Positions 1-8,000 of a stretch of 16,101 bases of DNA are shown here, piece after piece. The DNA is from AVCC01 sp039920865 (GTDB lineage: Bacteria; Pseudomonadota; Gammaproteobacteria; Burkholderiales; Burkholderiaceae_D). Location: positions 1 through 16,101 of the forward strand of contig JBDSCZ010000371.1 of assembly GCA_039920865.1 (NCBI GenBank), written 5' to 3'. Below the pieces are notes generated by a model. It saw only the letters and a list, made by a program, of their open reading frames with translations, was not told where the DNA came from and did no database searches. Made by a program: the position numbers and the translations under genes. The stretch's first letter is position 1. Each line of letters begins with the position of its first letter.

Positions 1-335
1 TGTTGCGTTACGTGATCGGGAATCAGCAGGAAAATCAGCAAGTTAACCGGTTGTCCATCGGGCGACTCGAAGGGGATCGGTTCTGCCAGGCGCACGAAAG
101 CGGCCAGCGGCGCTTTCAGTCCCTTGATGCGGCCATGCGGCACGGCCACGCCGTGCCCAAGGCCGGTAGAGCCCAGACGTTCGCGCGCGAACAGGTTGTC
201 GGATACATTGGAGCGCGCGATGCCGCAATTATTTTCAAAAATCAGGCCGACTTGCTCGAAAGCTCTTTTCTTGCTGGAGACTTCAAGGTCGAGCACGACA
301 TTGTTAGGCTGCAATATTTTTGCGAGTTTTGTCAT
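1..335 (-). CDS. ptsN: PTS IIA-like nitrogen regulatory protein PtsN (EIIA-Ntr), C-terminus outside the window
   Basis: Reading the minus strand from the ATG at 333-335 gives 111 residues without a stop up to the window edge. The protein starts MTKLAKILQPNNVV and contains RERLGSTGLGHGVAVPHGRI, the family signature; His67 in VPHGR is the expected phosphorylated histidine. It continues through PDGQPVNLLIFLL, also typical. Full-length members have about 150 residues, so roughly a quarter is missing because of the edge, not because of a mutation. In this family the protein is the final phosphate acceptor of the nitrogen PTS (PtsP, NPr/PtsO) and regulates nitrogen, potassium and envelope functions in the cytoplasm. 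There is no clear Shine-Dalgarno before the ATG. The gene commonly found just upstream in betaproteobacteria, hpf, is not seen here. Identification is firm; the start is likely. Confidence 0.9.
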   Translation of the reverse strand, partial: MTKLAKILQPNNVVLDLEVSSKKRAFEQVGLIFENNCGIARSNVSDNLFARERLGSTGLGHGVAVPHGRIKGLKAPLAAFVRLAEPIPFESPDGQPVNLLIFLLIPDHVTQ

Positions 336-369
336 GATGCAGATAATAATGGTGCAGTGCACAATTGAT

Positions 370-567
370 TCATGTGACGGGAATTATAGACTTCTTTGCT
401 GCTTGCGTAATGATATGCAGCATATTGTTTTGATGGGAAAACGTGGTCGGAAAGTATCGGTGTCCAACGTTTGCCGATTTCATCAGTATTACTGCTAACT
501 CCTTGTATTCCCTTGAGTCTGTTGCAGATTTCTGAGCCTCCCAAAGTTTGTCGTTTATCCGCATCAT
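370..567 (-). CDS. possible small hypothetical protein, 65 aa
   Basis: An open frame of 65 codons begins MMRINDKLWEAQKSATDSRE and ends with TGA at 370-372. I do not recognise a family. The main support is translational: GAGGAG lies 8 bases before the ATG at 565-567, a better ribosome binding site than several certain genes here have. It lies on the same strand as its neighbours, 76 bases after the pagP stop and 34 bases before the ptsN start, so it could be in one transcript with either. It has no signal peptide or membrane segment. Its base composition is more AT-rich than the housekeeping genes. It could equally be chance in a leader region. The rest of the 336-643 gap shows no other gene, only short dyads at 352-362 and 413-425. 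Confidence 0.33.
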   Translation of the reverse strand: MMRINDKLWEAQKSATDSREYKELAVILMKSANVGHRYFPTTFSHQNNMLHIITQAAKKSIIPVT

Positions 568-643
568 CAGGCGATCTCCTCGGAATAAAGACCCCGCATA
601 CGCGAGGCATCAAGTTCGGTGCGTAATACATTTTAAATCAAGC

Positions 644-1267
644 CTAATTAAAATTTATCCGCCCGAATACGAACAGCACGTCGCCATTGCCCTTGTTGTT
701 GGAAATGCGCGGTATGTAAGCCGCCATCAGTTTTGCATCCGGAGTGCCGATCGAGGCCAGCGGCAGGGCGACCGGAAACGGTACTCCGCCCCAGGTATCG
801 GTGCGGCTGATGAGTAAAGCGGTCCAGCCGGCACCGATTTCCAGTTTGCCAGCGAGCGGCCACACCCACTGGTACGCGTATCCCGCCATGAATTGCGGAT
901 CGTAATGGGAGTCCGAGTTCGCCATGCCATACAGGTATTCTTCATCCCCATTTGGGTTGCGCAGGGTTTTTGCGATGCCCAGTCCCCAGGATTTCTCGTT
1001 GAATTCCCTGATGCGTTCGGGCGTGTAGGTATTTCTGCCGTGATACGAGTAGCCGGAAAGCAGCAGGCTGGTGTTGCCCTGATCGTTTATTTTTTCGGCT
1101 TTGCTGCGGGCCATGTCTTTAGTGCGCTGCCACCAGCCATCGTTTTCAACGTATTTGCCTGCGTTGTTTGTCTTGACTGCGCTACAGGATGCGCACAACA
1201 GCACAATAGCAAGGCCGCAGCCACTGGCTGCAGCCTTCATGGCCGTGTAGCCGGTGTTGCGAATCAT
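644..1267 (-). CDS. pagP: PagP-family lipid A palmitoyltransferase with an extended N-terminus
   Basis: The 207-residue product matches PagP (CrcA), the outer-membrane beta-barrel enzyme that moves a palmitate from phospholipid to lipid A. The expected catalytic residues are present: His76 in SYHGRNTY, and Asp119-Ser120 in MANSDSHYD, equivalent to His33, Asp76 and Ser77 of the E. coli enzyme. Other family stretches are YNERPWG-like (REFNEKSWGLG), VALPLASIG and AAYIPR. The C-terminus is strand-like (FGRINFN). Compared with E. coli PagP there is a longer N-terminal part: a hydrophobic signal around residues 11-27, then a Cys (LLCASC, Cys28) that could be a poor lipobox, and a helical linker to about residue 65. 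The start at 1267 lies 1 base after the upstream YegP stop (TGACATG) and lacks a clear Shine-Dalgarno, which fits translational coupling. Met10 is an alternative start. Confidence 0.88.
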   Translation of the reverse strand: MIRNTGYTAMKAAASGCGLAIVLLCASCSAVKTNNAGKYVENDGWWQRTKDMARSKAEKINDQGNTSLLLSGYSYHGRNTYTPERIREFNEKSWGLGIAKTLRNPNGDEEYLYGMANSDSHYDPQFMAGYAYQWVWPLAGKLEIGAGWTALLISRTDTWGGVPFPVALPLASIGTPDAKLMAAYIPRISNNKGNGDVLFVFGRINFN

Positions 1268-1268
1268 G

Positions 1269-1601
1269 TCATTGCGTGCAGTCTTCGACGGCGCAAGTGG
1301 CGTTGGTCTTGACTAATGCAATCTCGTTTTCCATCGCGCTATCGGAAGCATACATCTGGCTTTTGCCGATAATCTGGCCATTTGACGCCTTGAGCACAAA
1401 ATACGGCTGATTGGCAGTGGATAATTTGCGTTCAAAACGTTTTTCCTCAATGCCATTTTTCTGGCAGGATGCAATTCCGCTGAGTGCCGCAACCTTGGAT
1501 TCGTAGGTTTCCGATGTAATGAGAATCTGGTTTCCGTTAGCGACCAGGTTGAACGAGAATTTTCCTGATTTTGTATTTTTTAAAACGTATTTGCCTGTCA
1601 T
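1269..1601 (-). CDS. YegP-family protein with two DUF1508 repeats
   Basis: The 110-residue product MTGKYVLKNTKSGKFSFNLV is built of two tandem DUF1508 units, about residues 1-52 and 53-102. Each has a strand pattern followed by GQIIGKSQMYAS-like text, as in E. coli YegP. The biochemical role of the family is not established; the domain is small and cytoplasmic. The start at 1601 was chosen because GGGAGG sits 5 bases upstream. The frame stays open 43 more codons upstream to 1730, but that part is unlike the family and has no ribosome binding site of its own. The stop is separated by one base from the pagP start, so the two form a likely operon. The 138 bases between this gene and queF hold no gene and probably its promoter, though no hexamer pair is convincing. 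Confidence 0.85.
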   Translation of the reverse strand: MTGKYVLKNTKSGKFSFNLVANGNQILITSETYESKVAALSGIASCQKNGIEEKRFERKLSTANQPYFVLKASNGQIIGKSQMYASDSAMENEIALVKTNATCAVEDCTQ

Positions 1602-1739
1602 GATGCCTCCCGATGAGCGTCCATGTGATATGCCGCTGGAAACATAGCTGTGCGCAAATCCGTTGCATTCGCCGTATGTTCTTATGCCATTTTGTGAGAG
1701 TGCATCAGGAGTTGATTTGACATTACGCACATGTCGGCG

Positions 1740-2588
1740 TTATTGGCGGGCATTACGCAGATTCAATGCGTGGGAGCCGACGCTGTAATTGCTGCGCCAG
1801 GGATTGATGTCGAGTCCGCCGCGTCGCGTATAGCGAGCATACACCGCCAGTTTTTGCGGTTTGCAGTGGCGCAGGATGTCGATGAAAATCCTTTCCACGC
1901 ACTGCTCGTGAAATTCATTATGGGTGCGAAATCCGATCAGATAGCGCAGCAGGCCTTCTTCATCGATCGGCGCACCGCAATAGCGTATCTGCACGCTGGC
2001 CCAGTCCGGTTGCCCGGTCACCAGGCAATTCGATTTCAGCAGGTGCGACACCAGCGTCTGCTCCACCGGCGCTACGTCGGGGTCTGCGGTCAGCAGCGCC
2101 GGGTTGGGTGTGTAATCGCTGACTTCAATATCCAGCCGGTCCAGCAACTGCCCCTCCAGTTCACCGAACTTCAGCGCGCCGAAAGACTCCGGCAAGGTCA
2201 GCGCAACCTGCACCGGCGCGCCGAACCCTGCCGACAGGTCGGCTCGCAGCAACTGCAGCAGCGCATCGGTGCCGGCCAGCCGGGTCTGGTTGAAGGAATT
2301 CAGGTACAGCTTGAAGGATTTGGATTCGATGATGTTGGGCGAATCGGCCGGCACCGTGATGGTGGCAATCGCCACCTGCGGTTTGCCGCGCAGATTCAGC
2401 CAGGAAAGTTCGTAAGCATTCCAGATATCGACGCCGAAAAAGGGCAGGGTGCCCAGCCCCGACCCCAGGCCGAGCTCATCCCTTTTGCCTTGGCGGGCGA
2501 TCGGAAACAGCAGCGCCGGTTCATATTCGGCCAGGTAGCTGGCGGGTTTTCCGAGCGGCGAGTGGTCCGGCGTAGCGGGCGTGGGCAT
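1740..2588 (-). CDS. queF: NADPH-dependent 7-cyano-7-deazaguanine reductase, long (bimodular) form
   Basis: QueF reduces preQ0 to preQ1 in the synthesis of the tRNA base queuosine, in the cytoplasm. The 282-residue length fits the long proteobacterial form. The NADPH-binding motif ESKSFKLY is at residues 88-95. The catalytic cysteine that forms the thioimide with substrate is Cys188 in LLKSNCLVTGQPDW, and Asp195 is the likely general acid. FHEQCVERIF and YARYTRRGGLDINPWRSN near the C-terminus are also diagnostic. The start lies 5 bases after the ilvA stop, and its AGGA overlaps the last ilvA codons, so it is probably translated from the ilvA transcript. There is no functional link with isoleucine synthesis; the pairing looks organisational. 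I see no terminator after it. Confidence 0.96.
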   Translation of the reverse strand: MPTPATPDHSPLGKPASYLAEYEPALLFPIARQGKRDELGLGSGLGTLPFFGVDIWNAYELSWLNLRGKPQVAIATITVPADSPNIIESKSFKLYLNSFNQTRLAGTDALLQLLRADLSAGFGAPVQVALTLPESFGALKFGELEGQLLDRLDIEVSDYTPNPALLTADPDVAPVEQTLVSHLLKSNCLVTGQPDWASVQIRYCGAPIDEEGLLRYLIGFRTHNEFHEQCVERIFIDILRHCKPQKLAVYARYTRRGGLDINPWRSNYSVGSHALNLRNARQ

Positions 2589-2593
2589 CGTGT

Positions 2594-4129
2594 TTATCCT
2601 AAAAATAGCTTATAGACCGGATTTTCGCTCTCGTCCCAATGCGGATAGCCGACGGTGCTCAAGAATGCGCGAAAGTCTTTCATTTCCTTTTTCGGCACTT
2701 GCAATCCGATCAGGATGCGGCCGTAATCGGCACCGTGGTTGCGATAGTGGAACAGGCTGATGTTCCAGTTCGGCGCCATGCAAGACAGGAAGCGTCCCAG
2801 CGCGCCGGGGCGCTCGGGGAATTCGAAGCGGTATAGCAATTCGTCATGTGCTAGCGCGCTTTTGCCGCCGACCAGATGGCGGATATGCAGCTTGCCGAGT
2901 TCGTCATCGGTCAAGTCCAGCGTCTTGAAGCCGTGTTTCTCGAATTTGCTGGCGATCTTGCCGGCTTCTTCGCGGTTCGCGACCTGGACGCCGACGAAAA
3001 TGTGCGCCTCCTGTTCGCCGCTGATGCGGTAGTTGAATTCGGTCACATTGCGTTCCCCGATCAGTGCGCAGAAGCGCTTGAAGCTGCCGCGTTCTTCCGG
3101 CATCGTGACGGCGAACAATGCTTCGCGCTCTTCGCCGACTTCGGCCCGTTCGGCCACGAAGCGCAGGCGGTCAAAGTTCATGTTGGCACCGCAGGCGATG
3201 GTCACCAGGGTTTCGTTCTTGAGCGGTTTTTTGTCCGCTTTGGCGCGTGCAATATAGGCTTTCGCTCCCGCCACCGCCAATGCACCGGCCGGCTCCAGGA
3301 TGCTGCGGGTGTCCTGGAACACGTCCTTGAGCGCTGCGCAGACGGCGTCGGTATCGACCAGGATCACTTCGTCGACATATTGCTGGGCCAGGCGGAAAGT
3401 TTCTTCGCCGACCAGTTTGACCGCAATGCCGTCGCAAAACAGGCCGACATCGGGTAGCGTGATGCGTTTGCCTGCCTTCAGACTGCGCGCCATCGCGTCG
3501 GAGTCGGTGGTCTGGACGCCGATGATCTTGATGTCGGGGCGGACTTGCTTGACATACGCGGCCACGCCGGCAATCAGGCCGCCGCCGCCAATGGCGATGA
3601 AGATGGCGTGGATTGGGCCGGAGTGCTGGCGCAGTATTTCCATCCCGATGGTGCCTTGCCCGGCAATTACATAGGGATCGTCGAACGGGTGGACGAAGGT
3701 CAGCTTGTGCTTTTTTTGCAGCGTCAGCGCATGTTCATACGCATCGGTGAAGGAGTCGCCGAACAGGACGGTTTCAGCCTGTGCGCCGCCGTGCGCCTTG
3801 ACCGCATCAACCTTGACCGGCGGCGTGGTGGTCGGCATCACGATCAGCGCCTTGCAGCCGAGCTTGGCGGCCGACAGAGCGACGCCTTGCGCGTGATTGC
3901 CCGCCGAGGCGCAAATCACGCCACGTTTCAATTGTTCCGGGCTCAGGTGCGCCATCTTGTTGTAGGCGCCGCGCAGCTTGAAGCTGAACACGCTTTGCAT
4001 GTCCTCGCGCTTGAAATAAATTTTGTTTCCCATGCGTTCGGACAGCGTCGGCGCGAACTCCAGCGGGGTTTCGAAAGCCACGTCATAGACGCGGGCGGTC
4101 AGAATTTTTTTTAGATAATCGGTATTCAT
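2594..4129 (-). CDS. ilvA: threonine ammonia-lyase, biosynthetic, two ACT-like domains
   Basis: This enzyme deaminates L-threonine to 2-oxobutanoate, the first step of isoleucine synthesis. The 511 residues split into a PLP catalytic domain (about 1-325) and two regulatory ACT-like domains (about 337-411 and 432-505), the long allosteric form inhibited by isoleucine in characterised relatives. Lys51 in SFKLRGAYNKM should hold the PLP; SAGNHAQGVA (75-84) and the phosphate-binding GGGG (181-184) are intact. The ATG at 4129 gives the usual N-terminus MNTDYLKKILTARVYDVA, although no strong Shine-Dalgarno precedes it. It is the first gene of the minus-strand group and is divergent from the yqaA-like gene. 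No leader peptide or attenuator was seen in the 146 bases between the two starts. Confidence 0.97.
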   Translation of the reverse strand: MNTDYLKKILTARVYDVAFETPLEFAPTLSERMGNKIYFKREDMQSVFSFKLRGAYNKMAHLSPEQLKRGVICASAGNHAQGVALSAAKLGCKALIVMPTTTPPVKVDAVKAHGGAQAETVLFGDSFTDAYEHALTLQKKHKLTFVHPFDDPYVIAGQGTIGMEILRQHSGPIHAIFIAIGGGGLIAGVAAYVKQVRPDIKIIGVQTTDSDAMARSLKAGKRITLPDVGLFCDGIAVKLVGEETFRLAQQYVDEVILVDTDAVCAALKDVFQDTRSILEPAGALAVAGAKAYIARAKADKKPLKNETLVTIACGANMNFDRLRFVAERAEVGEEREALFAVTMPEERGSFKRFCALIGERNVTEFNYRISGEQEAHIFVGVQVANREEAGKIASKFEKHGFKTLDLTDDELGKLHIRHLVGGKSALAHDELLYRFEFPERPGALGRFLSCMAPNWNISLFHYRNHGADYGRILIGLQVPKKEMKDFRAFLSTVGYPHWDESENPVYKLFLG

Positions 4130-4236
4130 TTTGGTCGGGTGGGTTCGGTATCAGATGCGCAACTGGCATCGGCGCGGAAAGGTGCCTAGCCAAAATAGGG
4201 ATGCGAAGAATGCCGGAGGATGATTGTTAGCCACTT

Positions 4237-4244
4237 ATTATAAT
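4237..4244. promoter_or_regulatory. palindromic ATTATAAT in the ilvA / yqaA divergent region, possible -10 box
   Basis: ATTATAAT is its own reverse complement, so it carries TATAAT on both strands and could serve either divergent gene. No good -35 hexamer is at the right distance on either strand. If it is the plus-strand -10, transcription would begin near 4251, downstream of the ATG at 4243; that is one reason to place the yqaA start at 4276. Confidence 0.35.
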
Positions 4245-4275
4245 GGACGTTTTTTTCGCGAATCCGAAGCTTACT

Positions 4276-4767
4276 ATGATCGAATCTGCAATCCATTGGC
4301 TATTAGGCATTCTGGCGCTGCCGGAAATCGGGCTGACATCGGTTTTCGTGGTCGCTTTTATCGCTGCGACCTGGTTGCCGATGGGCTCGGAGCCGCTGGT
4401 TTTCGCGGTGATCAAGGCCGATGCCGGGCTGTTCTGGCCAGTCATTCTGGTTGCGACGCTCGGCAATTCGCTCGGCGGCGCGCTCAATTACTGGCTCGGC
4501 TACGGCGCCAGGACTGCGCTTGCAAAAGAGCGCGAAAGCCGCTGGTTCGGCTGGCTGGCCCATTACGGTGCGAAAACCATGCTGCTGTCCTGGTTGCCCG
4601 GCATAGGCGACCCGATTTGCACATTGGGGGGGTGGTTGCGATTGCCGTTCTGGCCCTGCGTGATGTACATGGCAATAGGGAAATTCTGCCGTTACCTGGC
4701 GATAATCGGACTGCTGATGAGCGTGCCGGACGGCGTGTGGCTGCAAATCGCCACCTGGCTGGACTAG
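4276..4767 (+). CDS. yqaA: YqaA-like inner-membrane protein of the DedA / SNARE-associated (VTT) superfamily
   Basis: The 163-residue product is hydrophobic, with membrane segments around residues 8-33, 52-75, 101-120 and 124-150. It has family landmarks: LPMGSEP (34-40), GNSLGG (63-68), LSWLPGIGDP (104-113) and GKFCRY (135-140), all close to E. coli YqaA. The wider superfamily includes transporters or flippases for undecaprenyl phosphate and phospholipids; the exact job of the YqaA branch is not known. The frame also has an ATG at 4243, but that codon overlaps a TATAAT box and the start MIESAIHWLLGIL looks more like the family, so 4276 is preferred. Neither start has a strong ribosome binding site. 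It is monocistronic by position. Confidence 0.82.
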   Translation: MIESAIHWLLGILALPEIGLTSVFVVAFIAATWLPMGSEPLVFAVIKADAGLFWPVILVATLGNSLGGALNYWLGYGARTALAKERESRWFGWLAHYGAKTMLLSWLPGIGDPICTLGGWLRLPFWPCVMYMAIGKFCRYLAIIGLLMSVPDGVWLQIATWLD

Positions 4768-4778
4768 GAATTGATAAT

Positions 4779-4794
4779 ATACAGTGCAGTGTAT
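4779..4794. promoter_or_regulatory. imperfect dyad ATACAGTGCAGTGTAT, operator-like
   Basis: The arms ATACA and TGTAT are perfectly inverted and the centre has one mismatch pair; it also contains CAGTG twice in tandem. It begins 3 bases after a TTGATA (4771-4776) that could be a -35 element, with TTTTAT 17 bases further. It lies just after the yqaA stop and about 270 bases before the oxidoreductase start. A repressor site is an inference. Confidence 0.3.
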
Positions 4795-4805
4795 TTTATT
4801 GGTGT

Positions 4806-4820
4806 GCATATATTATATGC
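4806..4820. promoter_or_regulatory. perfect 15-base dyad GCATATA-T-TATATGC, operator-like
   Basis: Seven bases on each side are exactly inverted around a single T. It sits in the AT-rich part of the gap 4768-5061, upstream of the large oxidoreductase gene. There is no U-tract after it, so it is not a typical terminator. A binding site for a dimeric regulator is plausible but unproven. Apart from this dyad, the neighbouring one and a possible promoter near 5016, the gap holds nothing I can name. Confidence 0.35.
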
Positions 4821-4994
4821 GGCAAGTGCCATGTTTTAATGCATACCCCTGTCATAATTCTTGTTCTGGTGGGGCGGAAAAGCCCGATGTTCGCAGCTTG
4901 CGGATCTCGCGCATCAATGTTGGGCTGCGCTATGTCCGGCGCCGGCCTATGGCAATTGCGCCAGCCGCGCTAACGCGTATGAACCATAAGGCTG

Positions 4995-5026
4995 TTGCTA
5001 CGTGCTGCAGCGCGATACGATAAAAT
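4995..5026 (+). promoter_or_regulatory. possible sigma-70 promoter of the large oxidoreductase gene
   Basis: TTGCTA (4995-5000) is followed by GATACGATAAAAT (5014-5026). TACGAT or TAAAAT could be the -10, but the spacing to TTGCTA is 15 or 20 bases, neither ideal. It would give a leader of about 30 bases before the ATG at 5062. Confidence 0.35.
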
Positions 5027-5061
5027 GCTTTTTTAGCGTCACTCCAACACCACGCCACGCC

Positions 5062-8000
5062 ATGAACGCCCCTGCACAAATCCAAGCCTTGCTCTCAGAC
5101 GCACCCGCCGGCGCCGCGCCGTCCCGTTTGCGCGAAATCCCCTATAACTACACCTCGTTTTCCGATCGCGAAATCGTTATCCGCCTGCTCGGCGCGGAAG
5201 CCTGGAATCAGCTTGACACGCTGCGCGGCGCGCGCCAGACCGGGCGCTCCGCCAGGATGCTGTATGAAGTGCTGGGCGACATCTGGGTGGTGCAGCGCAA
5301 TCCCTATCTGCAAGACGACATGCTGGACAATCCGAAGCGCCGCCAGGCCCTGATCGATGCGCTGAATCATCGCCTGACCGAAGTCGAACGGCGCCGTGTC
5401 AGCACCGATCTGGCCGATGCCGGCGATGCCGATGCGCTCAAGCGCAGCGCCAGCGTGGCAGCGCTGCTAACAGCGGCGCGACAGGCAGTGGCCGAATTTG
5501 CCGAAGGGTTCCGCCAGACTTACGACTTGCGCCGTCGCGCCAGCAAGGAGCTGGGCCGCTATACCGAAAAGGACAACATCAAGTTCGACGGCTTGAGCCG
5601 CGTATCGCACGTGACCGACGCCACCGACTGGCGGGTCGAGTATCCGTTCGTGGTGCTCACGCCGGACACCGAAGACGAGATGGCCGGTTTGGTAAAAGCC
5701 TGCATCGTGCTTGGTCTGACCATCATTCCGCGCGGCGGCGGCACCGGATACACCGGCGGCGCGATTCCGCTGACGCCGCTGTCGGCCGTCATCAATACCG
5801 AAAAATTGGAGCAACTGGGCGCGGTCGAGATGACCATGCTGCCCGGCGTCGAGCGCGAGTATGCGACCATCCACTCCGGCGCCGGCGTGGTCACCAAGCG
5901 CGTCTCTGACGCGGCCGAGAAGGCCGGTTTTGTGTTCGCGGTCGATCCGACTTCGGCCGAGGCTTCCTGCATCGGCGGCAATGTCGCGATGAATGCCGGC
6001 GGCAAGAAGGCGGTGCTGTGGGGCACCGCGCTGGATAACCTGGCTTCGTGGCGGATGGTCGACCCGAACGGCGACTGGCTCGACGTTACCCGCATCGAAC
6101 ACAATCTGGGCAAGATCCACGATGCGCCGCTGGCCAAGTTCAAGCTCGAATGGACCCATCCGGCCGAAAAGGGCCAGAAGACGCGTGGCAGCAAGCCGTT
6201 CAAGACCGAAATGCTGGAAATCGAAGGCCGCAAGTTCCGCAAGGAAGGGCTGGGCAAGGATGTCACCGATAAATTCCTGTCGGGATTGCCGGGCGTCCAG
6301 AAAGAGGGCTGCGACGGCCTGATCACCTCGGCGCGCTGGATTTTGCACAAAATGCCAAAATTCGCCCGCACCGTTTGCCTGGAGTTTTTCGGCCAGGCTA
6401 GCGACGCCATCCCGAGCATCGTCGAAATCAAGGATTACCTCGACGCCGAAACCAGAAAAGGCGGCGCCGTGCTGGCCGGTCTGGAACATCTGGACGAGCG
6501 CTATCTGCGCGCGGTCGGCTACGCCACCAAATCCAAGCGCGGCGTATTGCCGAAGATGGCCTTGTTCGGCGACATCGTCGGCGACGACGAGAACGCGGTA
6601 GCGCAGGCGGCCTCGGAAGTGGTGCGCATCGCCAACACCCGCGTCGGAGAAGGTTTCGTTGCGGTGTCGCCGGAAGCGCGCAAGAAATTCTGGCTCGACC
6701 GCGCCCGTACCGCTGCCATTTCCAAGCACACCAACGCCTTCAAGATTAATGAGGATGTGGTGATTCCGCTCGACCGCATGGGTGAATACACCAACGGCAT
6801 CGAACATATCAATATCGAACTGTCGATTCGTAACAAGCTGCAATTGATCGATGCGCTGCGCAGCTTCTTTGCAGCCGGCAATCTGCCGATCGGCAAGAGC
6901 GAGGATGCCGAAGGCGATGCGATTCCCGACGCGGAGATGCTGGAGGATCGCGTCCAGCAGGCTACCGAATTGCTCGATGCTACCCATGCGCGCTGGACCT
7001 ATCTGCTGGAAAACATCGATAAGCCGCTGGCGCAATCGACAGACATCCTGCTGGCGCTCGGCCTGGAGAAGCTGTCTGCCGTGTTTGCGCAGCGCTTGGC
7101 TGCACAACCGGACGCACAGGTATTTCATGTGCTGCAGGACCGCACCGTACGGGTGTCCTGGAAGCAGGAAGTGCGCGCCGCGCTGCGCCTGATATTCAAC
7201 GGTGCCGCCTTCAAGCTGATACTCGACGAGTGCACGGCGATCCACCGGCGCGTGCTGCGCGGGCGCGTCTTCGTTGCGCTGCACATGCACGCCGGTGACG
7301 GCAATGTGCACACCAATATCCCGGTCAATTCCGACGATTACCAGATGCTGCAGGACGCCCATGCGGCGGTGGCCCGCATCATGGCGTTGGCGCGTGCGCT
7401 GAACGGCGTGATTTCGGGCGAACACGGCATCGGCATCACCAAGATCGAATATCTGACCGAAGCCGAAATCAGCGAATTCCGCGATTACAAGCAGCGCATC
7501 GACCCGGAAGGCCGCTTCAACAAGGGCAAGCTGCTGGCCGGCGCCGATCTGCGCAACGCCTACACGCCATCGTTCGGCCTGATGGGGCACGAATCGCTGA
7601 TCATGCAGCAAAGCGACATTGGCGCGATTGCCAGCAGCATCAAGGATTGCCTGCGCTGCGGCAAGTGCAAGCCAGTGTGCGCCACCCACGTGCCGCGCGC
7701 GAATCTGCTGTACTCGCCGCGCAACAAGATCCTTGCCACCTCGCTGCTGATCGAGGCGTTCCTGTATGAAGAGCAGACCCGGCGCGGCATCTCGATCAAG
7801 CACTGGGACGAGTTTTCCGATGTGGCCGATCATTGCACGGTGTGCCACAAGTGCGTCACGCCGTGTCCGGTCGACATCGACTTCGGCGACGTCTCGATGA
7901 ACATGCGCAACCTGTTGCGCAAGATGGGGCAGAAGAAGTTCAATCCCGGCACTGCCGCCTCGATGTTCTTCCTCAACGCCACCGATCCGGCCACCATCAA

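Noticed and set aside
1717..1722. Consensus TTGACA on the plus strand between queF and the YegP gene
   Set aside because: No -10 hexamer at 16-18 bases downstream, and it would drive antisense transcription into queF.
1602..1730. 43-codon upstream extension of the YegP reading frame
   Set aside because: Not similar to the family, no ribosome binding site at 1730, whereas 1601 has GGGAGG at 5 bases.
4784..5023. 79-codon open frame on the plus strand upstream of the oxidoreductase
   Set aside because: No ribosome binding site or recognisable domain; it runs across the dyads and the promoter-like sequence.
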